DNA from: Solirubrobacteraceae bacterium
GTDB lineage: Bacteria; Actinomycetota; Thermoleophilia; Solirubrobacterales; Solirubrobacteraceae
NCBI GenBank assembly: GCA_030690545.1
Contig: JAUYGN010000071.1
Location: 1 to 32,857, forward strand
Reading direction: 5' to 3'
Length of the DNA stretch: 32,857 nt
Shown here: positions 17,284 through 26,860 of the stretch, piece by piece
How the letters are laid out: every line of letters starts with the position of its first letter
Position numbering within the stretch: the first letter of the stretch is position 1
Notes under the pieces: generated by a model
What the model was told of the DNA's origin: nothing
Databases searched by the model: none
What the model saw: only the letters and a program-made list of their open reading frames with translations
Made by a program: the position numbers and the translations under genes

Positions 17284-18122
17284 GCGGCGCTTGCCGTCGT
17301 CAGCGCGCGACGCGTCAGCACCCGCGCGAGATGCTGCTTGTACTCCGGCGTGGCGTTGAGGTCGCCGAGCGGGCTCGTCGCATCGGCGGCGAGCGCGGCC
17401 GCCGCCGCGATGTGCTCGGCGTCGAGCGGCTGGCCGCGCAGCGCGTCCTCCGCCGCGCTCGCGCGCAGCGGCGTGGCGCCCATGTGCGTCAGCCCGATGC
17501 GGACGTCCTGGCAGACGCCGCCGTCGGACTTGACGAGCGCGCTGACGCCGACCATCGCCCAGTCCTCGGCGCGGCGGTTGAACTTCTCGTAGCCGTAGCC
17601 GTAGCCGGTCAGCGCCGGCAGCCGCACCTCGGTGAGCACCTCACCGTGCGCGACGGTCGTCGTCAGGTAGCCCTCAAACAGGTCGGCGGCCGCGATCTCG
17701 CGCTCGCCGTCTGGGCCGCGGACGACGACCGAGCCATCGCACGCGAGCAGCACGGCCGGCAGGTCGGCGGCCGCGTCACCGTGAGCGAGCGAGCCGCCGA
17801 TCGTGCCGCGGTTGCGCACCTGCTGGTCGGCGATCTGCGTGGCGACCGCCGCGACGAGCCCCATGTCCGCGCGCGCCTGCAGCTCGGCATGGCGCGTCAG
17901 GGCGCCGATCCGAAACGAGTCGCCGCCGGTCTGGATGCCGCGCAGCTCGTCGACCCTGCGCAGGTCGACGAGCAGCGAGGGCGCTGCGAAGCGCAGCTTC
18001 ATCAGCGGCACGAGCGAGTGGCCGCCGGCCAGCAGCTTGGCGTCCTCCCCACCCTCCGCCAGCAGCGCGATCGCGTCGTCGACGGACTCCGCCACAGCGT
18101 AGTCGAACTCGGCGCCGATCAT
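17280..18122 (-). CDS. coxM: CoxM-like FAD-binding subunit of a molybdenum hydroxylase
   Basis: The 280-residue medium subunit carries electrons from the molybdenum subunit's iron-sulfur partner to FAD. The FAD motif AKLLAGGHSLVPLMKLRFAAP is near residues 28-48 and the second motif TIGGSLAHGDAAADLPA near 120-136, both standard for CoxM/CutM proteins. The C-terminal CO dehydrogenase flavoprotein domain (KFNRRAEDWAMVGVSALV) is complete. Its ATG overlaps the coxL stop (ATGA) and its stop overlaps mocA, so all are translationally coupled. Length and motifs give no sign of damage. Confidence 0.93.
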   Translation of the reverse strand: MIGAEFDYAVAESVDDAIALLAEGGEDAKLLAGGHSLVPLMKLRFAAPSLLVDLRRVDELRGIQTGGDSFRIGALTRHAELQARADMGLVAAVATQIADQQVRNRGTIGGSLAHGDAAADLPAVLLACDGSVVVRGPDGEREIAAADLFEGYLTTTVAHGEVLTEVRLPALTGYGYGYEKFNRRAEDWAMVGVSALVKSDGGVCQDVRIGLTHMGATPLRASAAEDALRGQPLDAEHIAAAAALAADATSPLGDLNATPEYKQHLARVLTRRALTTASAA

Positions 18123-20583
18123 GACCGACCTCCTTCGGGAATCGTCGGGCCCGAGCCTGCCGAGCCTTCGCCCTGCGCGGGCAGCGACGCCCCCTGCTCG
18201 CTGTCGCGCGGGCCGTTGCCGTCGCCGCGCGCCTGCTCCAGTGCCTGCCAGACGCGCAGCGGCGTGAGCGGCATGTCGATGAACGAGATGCCCTCGTGGC
18301 GCAGCGCGTCGATCACCGCGTTGACGATCGCCGGCGTCGCCGCGATCGTGCCCGCCTCGCCGATCCCCTTGACGCCGAGCGAGTTGGATGGCGACTTCGT
18401 CTCCGTGCGATCGGTCTCGAAGCTCGGGACCTCCATCGTCGTCGGCAGCGCGTAGTCGACGAACGTGCCGGTGACGAGCTGACCGCGCTCGTCGTAGACG
18501 ACCTGCTCGTAGATCGCCTGGCCGATGCCGTGCACGATGCCGCCGTGGACCTGGCCGTCGATCAGCATCGGGTTGACCGCCGGCCCGCAGTCGTCGACCG
18601 CGACCCAGCGCACGACCTCGACCTTGCCGGTCTCGGGATCGACGTCGACGACGCAGACGTGCGTGCCGAACGGGAAGACGAAGTTCGACGGGTCGTAGAT
18701 CAGCGCCTGCTCGAGGCCGAGCTCCATGCCCTCGGGCATCTTCGTCGCGTCGACGTAGGCGCAGCCGGCGACCTCCGCGAGCGTCATGCCCTGGTCGGGA
18801 TCGCCCTTCAGCGAGAACCGGCCGTCGCGCACCTCGATGTCGGCCGGATCGGCCTCGAGGTTGTGCGCGACGATCTCGCGCGCCTTCTGGGCGATCTTCT
18901 CGGCCGCGTGCGCGACCGCGACGCCGCCGACCGACAGCGAGCGCGAGCCGTACGTGCCGAGGCCCATCGGGCCCGTCGCGGTGTCGCCGTGGACGATCTC
19001 GACGACGCTCGGATCGGTGCCGACGCGATCGGCGACGATCTGCGCGAAGCCGGTCTCGTGGCCCTGGCCGTGCGGCGACGCGCCCGTGTAGACGGTCACC
19101 GACCCGGTCGGATGGACGCGCACGAGCGCCGACTCGTAGAGGCCGATCCCGAGGCCGAAGCCGCTCGGACCGACCGCCCGCGAGGGCGCCAGGCCACAGA
19201 TCTCCGTGTACGTGGAGAACCCGATCCCGCGCAGGACGCCCCGCGAACGCAGGTCTGCCTGCTCGGCGCGGAAGGCCTCCATGTCGACGATCTCCAGCGC
19301 CCGGTCGAGCGCCGCCTCGTAGTTGCCCGAGTCGTACGTGATGCCGTATGGCGTCTCGTAGGGGAACTGCTCGGGCGCGATGAAGTTCCTGCGGCGCAGC
19401 TCGATCGGGTCGATCCCCAGCTCCTCGGCGAGCTGATCGATCATGACCTCGAGCATGTGCGTCATCTCCGGCCGGCCCGCACCGCGGATCGCGTCGGTGA
19501 AGAACTTGTTCGTCAGCACGCCGACGATGTCCGTCTGCACCACCGGGATCGCGTAGCAGCCGGTCATCACGAACGCCCCGAGCTCCGGGATCATCGGCGT
19601 CAGCAGACCGAAGTAGGCGCCGAGGTCCTGGATGATCTTCGCGTGGAAGGCGGTGATCTTGCCGTCGGCCGTCGCGCCCATGCGGACGTAGTCGACCTGG
19701 TCGCGGCCGTGGTGCGAGACGGCCATGTTCTCCGAGCGCGTCTCGATCCACTTGACCGGCCGGCCGAGCTTGCGCGACGCCCACGCGCACATCGTCTCCT
19801 CGGCGCAGACCTGCAGCTTGCCGCCGAAGCCGCCGCCGACCTCGGGCGCGATGACGCGGACCTTGTCCTCGCTGATGCCCATCTGGACGGCGTAGAAGAG
19901 CCGCAGCAGGTGCGGCACCTGCGTCGAGGACCAGACCGTCAGCGCGCCGGCGCGGTACTCGGCGATGCAGCCGCGCGGCTCCATCGCCGCACCGGCGGTG
20001 CGGTGGTTGACGATGCGCCGCTGCACGACGACGTCGGAGGCGGCCAGCGCCTGCTCGATGTCGCCGCCGCCGCCCATCGACCACTCGTGCGTCTTGTTCG
20101 TGCCGAGCGACGCGTGGACGAGGACCTCGTCCTTCAGCGCCTGCTCGACGTCGATGACGACCGGCAGCGACTCGTACTCGACCTCGACGTCGGCGGCGGC
20201 ATCGACGACGACGTACTTGTCGTCACCGATCACGAGCGCGACGGCGTCGCCCATGTGGCGGACGTGGCCGCGTACGAGCGGCCAGCGCTCAGGGGTCTTG
20301 ATCTCGACGCCGGGCGGTGCCCAGGCCATCGGCAGCGGGGCGAGCAGGTCGCTCATGTCCTCGCCGGTGTAGACGGCCTTGATGCCGGGACGCGCCAGCG
20401 CGGCGGAGGCGTCGATCGCGACGACCCTGGCATGCGCCTCGGGCGAGCGCACGACGGCGGCGTGCAGCATGCCGGGCAGCGCGAGGTCGTCGACGTAGGT
20501 GGCGCGGCCGGTGATCAGCCGCGGATCCTCCTTGCGGCGCAGCGACTGGCCGACGTGCTTGGTGGGTGGAACCTCGACGGTGC

Positions 20584-20587
<4 letters not shown>
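18119..20587 (-). CDS. coxL: CoxL-like molybdopterin-binding large subunit, form II-type active site
   Basis: An 822-residue large subunit of the xanthine oxidase/CO dehydrogenase family. N-terminal [20 protein letters not shown] and the cofactor-binding [17 protein letters not shown] are standard. The C-terminal [20 protein letters not shown] holds the catalytic Glu. The active-site loop reads AIRGAGR at residues 366-372. Form I CO dehydrogenases have AYRCSFR with the Cu-binding Cys, and form II enzymes have AYRGAGR, so this is form II-like with Tyr changed to Ile. CO is therefore not an assured substrate. A 35-residue polar tail follows the last conserved helix. The ATG overlaps the coxS stop. 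Confidence 0.92.
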
Positions 20588-21081
<494 letters not shown>

Positions 21082-21100
21082 GCTCTCCTCCTCCTATCGA

Positions 21101-21190
21101 CATTCCTTCATGAATGCTCGCCAGATCTCATCACATCGTGCCTCGCCGGTCGAGCGTTGCCGCCATCCTCGTACGTGATTATTCGCACGT
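21101..21190 (-). promoter_or_regulatory. coxS upstream region with two inverted repeats
   Basis: The 146-base gap before coxS holds CATTC-N6-GAATG (21101-21116), just upstream of the ribosome site, and ACGTG-ATTATTCG-CACGT (21173-21190) in an AT-rich island. Both are dyads of the size bound by dimeric regulators. I could not assign a -35/-10 pair with confidence. Confidence 0.4.
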
Positions 21191-21227
21191 GGATAAAGGC
21201 CGGATGCGTTTTCTGGCGCCCGGTGAG

Positions 21228-22163
21228 CTACGCCGGCGATCGCCGCTCGCGCCCGTGGGGCGCGTCGAGATCCAGCGCGGGTCCGTCGGGGACGATCCGC
21301 GTCGGGTTGATGCTCGGATGGGTCGCGTAGTAGTGCGCCTTGATCTGGGCCAGGTCGACGGTCTCCGCGACGCCGGGCCATTGGTAGAGCTCGCGCGTGT
21401 AGTCCCAGAGGTGCTCGTAGTCGACGATGCGCCGCAGGTTGCACTTGAAGTGCGAGTAGTAGACGGCGTCGAAGCGCACGAGCGTGGCGAACAGGCGCCA
21501 GTCGGCCTCGGTGATGCGGTCGCCGGTCAGGTAGCGGCGCTCGCCGAGGCGCACGTCGAGCACGTCGAGCGTCTCGAACAGATCGACGAAGGCGCGATGG
21601 TAGGCGTCCTGGGCCGTGGCGAAGCCGGCGGCGTAGACGCCGTTGTTGACGGTCTCGTAGATGCGCTCGTTGAGAGCGTCGATCTCCTCGCGCAGATCGG
21701 TCGGGTAGAGGTCGACGCGATCGTCGCCCCACTCGTCGAACTCCGAGTTGAGCATCCGGATGATGTCGGCGGACTCGTTGTTGACGATCCGGCCCGTCTC
21801 CTTGTCCCAGAGGACCGGGACCGAATGGCGTGCCTCGTACGTCGGATCGCTGCGCTCGTAGGCCTCGGCGAGGAACGCGAAGCCGTTGACGTCGTCGCGG
21901 AACTCCTCGCCGGGGAAGGCCCAGCCGCGGTCGTCGCGCAACGGGTGGGCGAAGGACACGGAGATCGCGTCCTCCAGGCGCTTGAGCCTGCGCACGATCA
22001 GCGCTCGCGACGCCCACGGGCAGGCCTTGGCGACGTACAGGTGGTAGCGGCCGTGCGCTGCCGGCAGGTGCCCGCGCCCATCGGCGCGGACCCAGTCACG
22101 AAACGTGCTGTCCTGGCGGACGAATGAGCCGTCGCCGTGCTGCTCGCGAGAGATCGTGCGCAT
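21228..22163 (-). CDS. Glutathionyl-hydroquinone reductase-like (Xi-class GST) protein
   Basis: A 311-residue protein of the YqjG/EcM4 family, which uses a Cys-Pro-Trp-Ala active site to reduce glutathionyl-hydroquinones. CPWA is at residues 48-51 inside RYHLYVAKACPWASRALIV. The conserved SVPVLWDKETGRIVNNESAD gives the thioredoxin-fold cis-Pro and the glutathione-contacting ESAD. The C-terminal helical domain follows, with YETVNNGVYAAGFATAQDAY and DRITEADWRLFATLVRFDAV. Most actinobacteria make mycothiol rather than glutathione, so the thiol partner is uncertain. It starts 24 bases after the EamA gene on the same strand and is probably co-transcribed with it. Confidence 0.88.
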   Translation of the reverse strand: MRTISREQHGDGSFVRQDSTFRDWVRADGRGHLPAAHGRYHLYVAKACPWASRALIVRRLKRLEDAISVSFAHPLRDDRGWAFPGEEFRDDVNGFAFLAEAYERSDPTYEARHSVPVLWDKETGRIVNNESADIIRMLNSEFDEWGDDRVDLYPTDLREEIDALNERIYETVNNGVYAAGFATAQDAYHRAFVDLFETLDVLDVRLGERRYLTGDRITEADWRLFATLVRFDAVYYSHFKCNLRRIVDYEHLWDYTRELYQWPGVAETVDLAQIKAHYYATHPSINPTRIVPDGPALDLDAPHGRERRSPA

Positions 22164-22187
22164 GCGGGATGGATACCCGCCACGCCA

Positions 22188-23069
22188 TCATGCAACCACG
22201 TCGGCCGCGGGCCGGCGCGTCGCCAGCACGATGCCGGCGACGATGACCGCGACGCCGGCGAGCTGCAGCGCCGCCGGATCCTCTCCGAGCAGGATGATGC
22301 CGAGCAGCACCGAGCCGACCGGCTGCACCGTCAGCACGATCGACGTCAGCGCGGCCGGCAGGCGCGGCAGCGCGACCGCGATCAGCAGCCAGCCGAGCAC
22401 CTGCGAGGTCAGCGCGAGCGTCAGCAGCCAGCCGTGGGCGGGCCAGCTCGGCCCGAGGTCGAGCTCGCCGAGCAGTGCGCCGGCGAGCGCCGCGACGAGC
22501 GTCGCGACCAGCGTGGCGACGAACAGCGGCCCGGCGGGCCGGCGCAGATCGCGTCCGGCCTCGCGCAGGACGAGGATGAAGCCGGTGTAGGCGATCGCCG
22601 TCAGCACGCCGTACAGCGCGCCGAGCGCCGGGTCCGACCCGAACGCGCTGTTGCCCAGCACGCCGGAGATGAGCACCGCGCCGCCGAACACGAGCACGAC
22701 CGCGACCGCGACGCGTCCCGACAGGCGCTCGCCGAGCACGATCCACGCGGCGACCGCGACGAGCACGACCTGCAGATTGGCCAACGCGGTCGCCAGGCCA
22801 GCGCCGACGCCGCCGATCGCGTGATGCCAGAGGACGAGGTCGGCGGCGAAGAAGACGCCCGCGGCGGCCGCGTAGCGCCACTGGCGCGGCGACGGCGATC
22901 CGAAGCGACGACGCTCGCGCAGCGCGAGCAGGCCGAGGACGGGCAACGCGTAGGCGCAGCGAAAGACGGCCGCCGTCGACGGGCTGACCGCGGCGAGCTC
23001 GACGAGGATCGCCGAGAAGGCGATCGCGATCGCCCCCGCGAGCGCGGCGAGCGCCGGCCTGCCGGTCAG
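22188..23069 (-). CDS. EamA/DMT-superfamily membrane transporter with unusual start
   Basis: About 293 residues arranged as ten hydrophobic helices in two five-helix EamA repeats, the layout of drug/metabolite exporters (RhaT/YdcZ/RarD type). The first helix is ALAALAGAIAIAFSAILVEL. The second repeat begins near ALGALYGVLTAIAYTGFILV. There is no ATG, GTG or TTG between the preceding gene's stop and the first helix. The best available codon is a CTG at 23069, with ATT at 23081 next. An upstream CTG inside rnhA would also be in frame. The substrate cannot be told. The gene lies directly behind rnhA and ahead of the Xi-class GST gene, all on one strand. Confidence 0.8.
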   Translation of the reverse strand: MTGRPALAALAGAIAIAFSAILVELAAVSPSTAAVFRCAYALPVLGLLALRERRRFGSPSPRQWRYAAAAGVFFAADLVLWHHAIGGVGAGLATALANLQVVLVAVAAWIVLGERLSGRVAVAVVLVFGGAVLISGVLGNSAFGSDPALGALYGVLTAIAYTGFILVLREAGRDLRRPAGPLFVATLVATLVAALAGALLGELDLGPSWPAHGWLLTLALTSQVLGWLLIAVALPRLPAALTSIVLTVQPVGSVLLGIILLGEDPAALQLAGVAVIVAGIVLATRRPAADVVA

Positions 23070-23073
23070 CGCG

Positions 23074-23481
23074 CTACGAATGACAGGCGGCGTCGAGGGC
23101 CTGGTTGACGAGCGCGTCGGCAGCGGCGTTCTCGGCGCGCGGCACCGAGCGGATCGACCAGCGCTCGAAGCCGCCGAGCGCTTCCAGCGCCGCGGCGTGC
23201 AGCGCCTTGAGGTCGCGGTGCTTGACCTTGTAGGCGCCGTTGACCTGCTTGGCGACGAGCTCGGAGTCGTTGACGACGTCGACCTCGCTGGCGCCCAGCT
23301 CGCGCGCGCGGCGCAGGCCGAGCAGCAGCCCGCGATACTCGGCGACGTTGTTCGTCGCGACGCCGATCGCCTCGGCGGCCTCGGCGAGCACGGCGCCGTC
23401 CGCCGAGCGGACGACCGCGCCGGCCGCGGCCGGCCCGGGGTTGCCGCGCGCGCCGCCGTCGACATGGACGACGACCTTCAC
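23074..23481 (-). CDS. rnhA: RNase HI-family ribonuclease
   Basis: A compact 135-residue RNase H domain that cleaves the RNA strand of RNA-DNA hybrids. The four acidic catalytic residues are visible: Asp in VHVDGGARGNPGPAA, Glu in NNVAEYRGLLLGL, Asp in VVNDSELVAKQV and Asp in ENAAADALVNQAL. It lacks the C-terminal phosphatase domain that mycobacterial homologues (Rv2228c type) carry. The start is a GTG. Its stop is four bases before the proposed EamA start. Confidence 0.93.
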   Translation of the reverse strand: MKVVVHVDGGARGNPGPAAAGAVVRSADGAVLAEAAEAIGVATNNVAEYRGLLLGLRRARELGASEVDVVNDSELVAKQVNGAYKVKHRDLKALHAAALEALGGFERWSIRSVPRAENAAADALVNQALDAACHS

Positions 23482-23520
23482 CGCTCGTGCTTCCTCCGAC
23501 GGGCCGGAGGGCGCACTAGC

Positions 23521-23739
23521 TCACCCCGGGTCGACGCGCGGGAACTCGCCCGGGACGCGTTGGCGGCGCCGGTCGCGCGTCTCGCGCTGCTCGGCGGCGG
23601 CCGGATCGTCGTTCGGTCCGCGGCGCTCGGACTTGCGCCGGTCGACGATCACGGTGACGTTCTCGTCGTCGGCGTAGTACGCCGTGAGCTTGTCGAACAG
23701 CTCCCCCTCCAGCGCTTCGGGCACGACGCAGTAGATCAT
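23521..23739 (-). CDS. Small conserved-looking protein with VIVDRRKSERR motif
   Basis: A 72-residue soluble protein starting MIYCVVPEALEGELFDKLTA. The first half looks like a small alpha/beta fold (a strand, an amphipathic helix, then NVTVIVDRRKSERR). The second half is very charged and probably disordered (EQRETRDRRRQRVPGEF). I recall similar short proteins with a VIVDRR-(K/R)-x-ERR motif in actinobacterial genomes, but no function is known to me. It lies 39 bases upstream of rnhA and downstream of the zinc-ribbon gene on the same strand. Confidence 0.65.
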   Translation of the reverse strand: MIYCVVPEALEGELFDKLTAYYADDENVTVIVDRRKSERRGPNDDPAAAEQRETRDRRRQRVPGEFPRVDPG

Positions 23740-23758
23740 GCGCTCACCCTAGACAAGC

Positions 23759-24565
23759 TCAGCTGGCGAGGACAAGTCGTCCGCGCTCGTCGGCGGCGGC
23801 GTTCGGCAGACGCTCGGCATCGGTCAGCTCGGCCAGCTCGGATCCCTGCCCGAGCACGCGCACGCCGGCGGCCTCGTCCGCGAGGTCGACCTCGTAGCGA
23901 TACCAGCACAGCTCCCAGCCGACGACGATCGACACGATCGCACCCTCGACCTCGGAGGGCAGCACGCTGACGATCGGGACGCCGAGCGACCGGGCCACCC
24001 CGGCGATCCGGCGTGGATGCGCGCTGAGGTTGAAGACGTCCAGCGCACGCGCCATCTTCAGGTCGGCGTTCGTCGGCACGGCGTGCACCTGGCGGGAGTC
24101 GCGCGCGGTCCGCTGCGCGTCCTGCTCTGACGCCGGCACGGGTCCGGGCACCGGTCCGGGCACCGGCGCGCGGTGCGCACGCGGGGCGTGGCCGTTCTCC
24201 GCGACGAGCTCGTCGCGGTCGTGATCGTCGGCGGCCTCAGCGGGCTGCTGGATCCGGTCGACGTTGGCCGAGATGCGGCGATACGGCAGCTCGACGGGCT
24301 CCGGCTCGGGACGGCGCGCGGGCTTCAGCCGCCCGAACAGCGAGCGTGGCCCGCCGCGCGGACCGTTGCGCCGGACGGCGAGCGTGTTGTCGGCGCCTTC
24401 GCGAATCCAGCCCTCGTTCGCGGCGCGCGCGGTGCACAGCTCGCAGACCATCCGCCGCGATCCGTTGGCGATGAAGGCGTCGGCCTGCTCGCCACGCAGC
24501 AGCGTGCGGCCGCAGACGTCGCAGGCGATCGCCGCGCGGGAGGTCGTGATCGACTTGCGCTCCAT
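23759..24565 (-). CDS. Hypothetical protein with N-terminal zinc ribbon and conserved C-terminal domain
   Basis: 268 residues in three parts. Residues 10-60 hold a four-cysteine zinc ribbon (CDVCGR, then CELC about 25 residues later) with the hydrophobic spacing of treble-clef fingers. Residues 65-165 are a low-complexity linker with the repeat PVPGPVPGPVPA, encoded by two perfect 12-bp tandem units (24141-24164). Residues 165-268 form a second globular unit containing DLKMARALDVFNLSAHPRRI and then VGWELCWYRYEVDL. I cannot assign a function. The start ATG 24565 is the only one that keeps the whole finger. Confidence 0.72.
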   Translation of the reverse strand: MERKSITTSRAAIACDVCGRTLLRGEQADAFIANGSRRMVCELCTARAANEGWIREGADNTLAVRRNGPRGGPRSLFGRLKPARRPEPEPVELPYRRISANVDRIQQPAEAADDHDRDELVAENGHAPRAHRAPVPGPVPGPVPASEQDAQRTARDSRQVHAVPTNADLKMARALDVFNLSAHPRRIAGVARSLGVPIVSVLPSEVEGAIVSIVVGWELCWYRYEVDLADEAAGVRVLGQGSELAELTDAERLPNAAADERGRLVLAS

Positions 24566-24687
24566 GTGCCGGCTCAGCGTATCGGCCCGGCGGCCTCGCT
24601 CCGGCTAGCGCACGTCTCCATGCGTCCGGCGGCGCCGCGAACGGCCAGCTCGCCGCTACCCGAACGGCTCGGCGAGCACGGCGCGCG

Positions 24688-26769
24688 TCAGGCGCTGACC
24701 GCCTCCTCCTGGCGGGTCTGCTCGACGATCTTCTGCTGCAGGTGCGCGGGAACCTCGTCGTAGCGCTCGAACTGCATCGTGTAGTCGCCCTGGCCGCCGG
24801 TCAGCGAGCGCAGGTCGGGCGCGTAGGTGAGCATCTCGGCCATCGGCACCTCGGCCTTGACCTCGGTCAGTCCGCCGCCGACGCCCTCCATCCCCTGCGG
24901 CCTGCCGCGGCGCGCGTTGAGGTCGCCGATGACGTCGCCGACGGACTCCTCGGGGATCGACAGCGTGACGAGCATGATCGGCTCCAGCAGCGCCGGCGAG
25001 GCGTTGCTCATCGCCTCCCTCATGGCGATCGAGCCGGCGAGCTTGAACGCCATCTCCGACGAGTCGACCGTGTGGTAGCTGCCGTCGAAGACCGTCACCG
25101 CGACGTCCCGCACCGGGCAGCCGGCGATCGGTCCGGACTGCATCGCCTCGACGACGCCCTTCTCGACGGCCGGGATGAACGACGTCGGGATCACGCCGCC
25201 CTTGATGTGGTTGATGAACTCGAACCCCGCGGGGTGGGCGGGATCGGTCTCCACGATCGGCTCGATCGAGATGTGGCAGTCGCCGAACTGGCCGCGGCCG
25301 CCCGACTGCTTCTTGTGGCGGCCGTGCGCCTTGGCCGGCTTGCGGATCGTCTCGAGGTAGGGCACGCGCGGCGGCTTCAGCGTGACCTCGGCGCCGAAGC
25401 GCTCCTTGAGGCGATCGATGACGACCTCGACGTGCATCTGCGACAGCCCGGCGATGATCTGGTCGCCGGTCTGCGCGTCGCGGTGCAGGTCGATCGTCGA
25501 GTCCTCCTCCTGCAGGCGGCGCAGCGCCGTGTAGACCTTGTCCTCGTCGCCGTGGGCCTCCATCGCGAACGCCATGACCGGCGCCGGCAGCTCGATCTTC
25601 GGCATCGAGATCGGCTCGTCGCGCTCGGCCAGCCAGTCGCCGGCGCGCGTCTCCTTGAGCTTGGCGACGGCGCCGATGTCCCCCGGGCCGAACTCCTCGG
25701 CCTGGCCGGACTGCTTGCCGCTGAAGACGAGCAGCTGGCCGACGCGCTCCTTGTTGTGGCTCGTCGTGTTCATGACATGGCTGTCGTGGCGCATGACGCC
25801 CTGATAGACGCGAAAGAGGTTGATCCGCCCGGCGAACGGGTCGGCGCGGGTCTTGAAGACGTACGCGTACAGCGGCGCGTCGGCGTCGGCCTCCAGGGTG
25901 ACCTCGGGCAGCTCGAACGAACCGTGCTTGACCGGCGACGGGAGGTCCTCGACGATCGCGTCCAGCAGCCGGTTCGTGCCGAGGTTGCGCGTCGCGACAC
26001 CGCAGACGACGGGAAACAGCGAGCCGTGGTTCGTGCCGTCCTTCAGCACCTCGACGATCTCCTCGTGGGCGATCTCCTCACCCTCGAGGTAGCGCTCCAT
26101 GAGCGAGTCCGAGACCTCGCAGATCTCGTCCATCATCTTCTCGCGGTACTCCTCGGAGAGCGCGAGCAGGTCGGCCGGGATCTCGATCTCCGCGCAATTG
26201 CCGCGACCGTCGCCGGTGTACGCATAGGCCTTCATGTCGACGAGATCGATCACCCCGGAGACGTCGTGCTCGGCGCCGATCGGGATCTCCGTCGCGACGA
26301 CGTGAGCGCCGAAGGCCTCCTTGAGCGACTCCAGCGCGCGGAAGAAGTCGGCGCGCTCGCGGTCGAGCATGTTCACGAAGATCATCCGCGCGAGATCGAG
26401 CTCCTCGGCACGCGCCCACAGGCGGCGCGTCGTCACCTCGACGCCCATCACGGCGTTGACGACGACGACCGCCGACTCGCAGACGCGCATCCCGCCGAGC
26501 GCGTCGGCGACGAAGCTCGGCTCGCCCGGCGTGTCGACGAGGTTGATCTTGCGCCCGTCCCATTCGAACGAGCTCAGCGCCAGCGAGATCGACATCTTGC
26601 GCGCCTGCTCGTCGGGCTCGGAGTCCGACACGGTCGTCCCGTCGAGCACCGATCCGAGACGGTTCGTCGCACCGGACTCGAAGAGCAGCGCCTCGTGCAG
26701 CGACGTCTTTCCGCTTCCGCGATGGCCGATCAGGGCTACGTTGCGGATGCGGTCAGCGGGCTTGTGCAT
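24688..26769 (-). CDS. Elongation factor G-like GTPase (FusA2-type)
   Basis: A 693-residue translational GTPase with all five EF-G domains. G1 is GHRGSGKT at residues 15-22, G3 DTPGEPSF at 79-86, and the G4 position reads NMLD at 133-136, where canonical proteins have NKxD. Domain IV contains FINHIKGGVIPTSFIPAVEK, and domain V starts near LLEPIMLVTLSIPEESVGDV. The DNA confirms Met rather than Lys in G4. Such EF-G paralogues lie outside the str operon, as here, and their roles in translocation, recycling or stress are poorly settled. The unusual G4 may alter GTP affinity. It is downstream of the sigma factor gene on the same strand. Confidence 0.9.
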   Translation of the reverse strand: MHKPADRIRNVALIGHRGSGKTSLHEALLFESGATNRLGSVLDGTTVSDSEPDEQARKMSISLALSSFEWDGRKINLVDTPGEPSFVADALGGMRVCESAVVVVNAVMGVEVTTRRLWARAEELDLARMIFVNMLDRERADFFRALESLKEAFGAHVVATEIPIGAEHDVSGVIDLVDMKAYAYTGDGRGNCAEIEIPADLLALSEEYREKMMDEICEVSDSLMERYLEGEEIAHEEIVEVLKDGTNHGSLFPVVCGVATRNLGTNRLLDAIVEDLPSPVKHGSFELPEVTLEADADAPLYAYVFKTRADPFAGRINLFRVYQGVMRHDSHVMNTTSHNKERVGQLLVFSGKQSGQAEEFGPGDIGAVAKLKETRAGDWLAERDEPISMPKIELPAPVMAFAMEAHGDEDKVYTALRRLQEEDSTIDLHRDAQTGDQIIAGLSQMHVEVVIDRLKERFGAEVTLKPPRVPYLETIRKPAKAHGRHKKQSGGRGQFGDCHISIEPIVETDPAHPAGFEFINHIKGGVIPTSFIPAVEKGVVEAMQSGPIAGCPVRDVAVTVFDGSYHTVDSSEMAFKLAGSIAMREAMSNASPALLEPIMLVTLSIPEESVGDVIGDLNARRGRPQGMEGVGGGLTEVKAEVPMAEMLTYAPDLRSLTGGQGDYTMQFERYDEVPAHLQQKIVEQTRQEEAVSA

Positions 26770-26786
26770 GCGCGGCTCCTCTCCTC

Positions 26787-26809
26787 GGGGATCGCGCGAT
26801 GCTATCCCC
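26787..26809. promoter_or_regulatory. Inverted repeat between the sigma factor gene and the EF-G-like gene
   Basis: GGGGAT-N11-ATCCCC lies 18-40 bases before the EF-G-like start and about 50 bases after the sigma factor stop. The perfect six-base arms could form an operator or part of a terminator. No U-run follows. Confidence 0.35.
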
Positions 26810-26860
26810 GCCGCGGCGAAATATCGACTCGCGACCGGGCTGTCGGGGACGTCGCGTGCG

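Noticed and set aside
24141-24164. CRISPR-like or regulatory tandem repeat
   Set aside because: It is two 12-bp units inside a coding linker (PVPG repeats). No other repeat array was found in the window.
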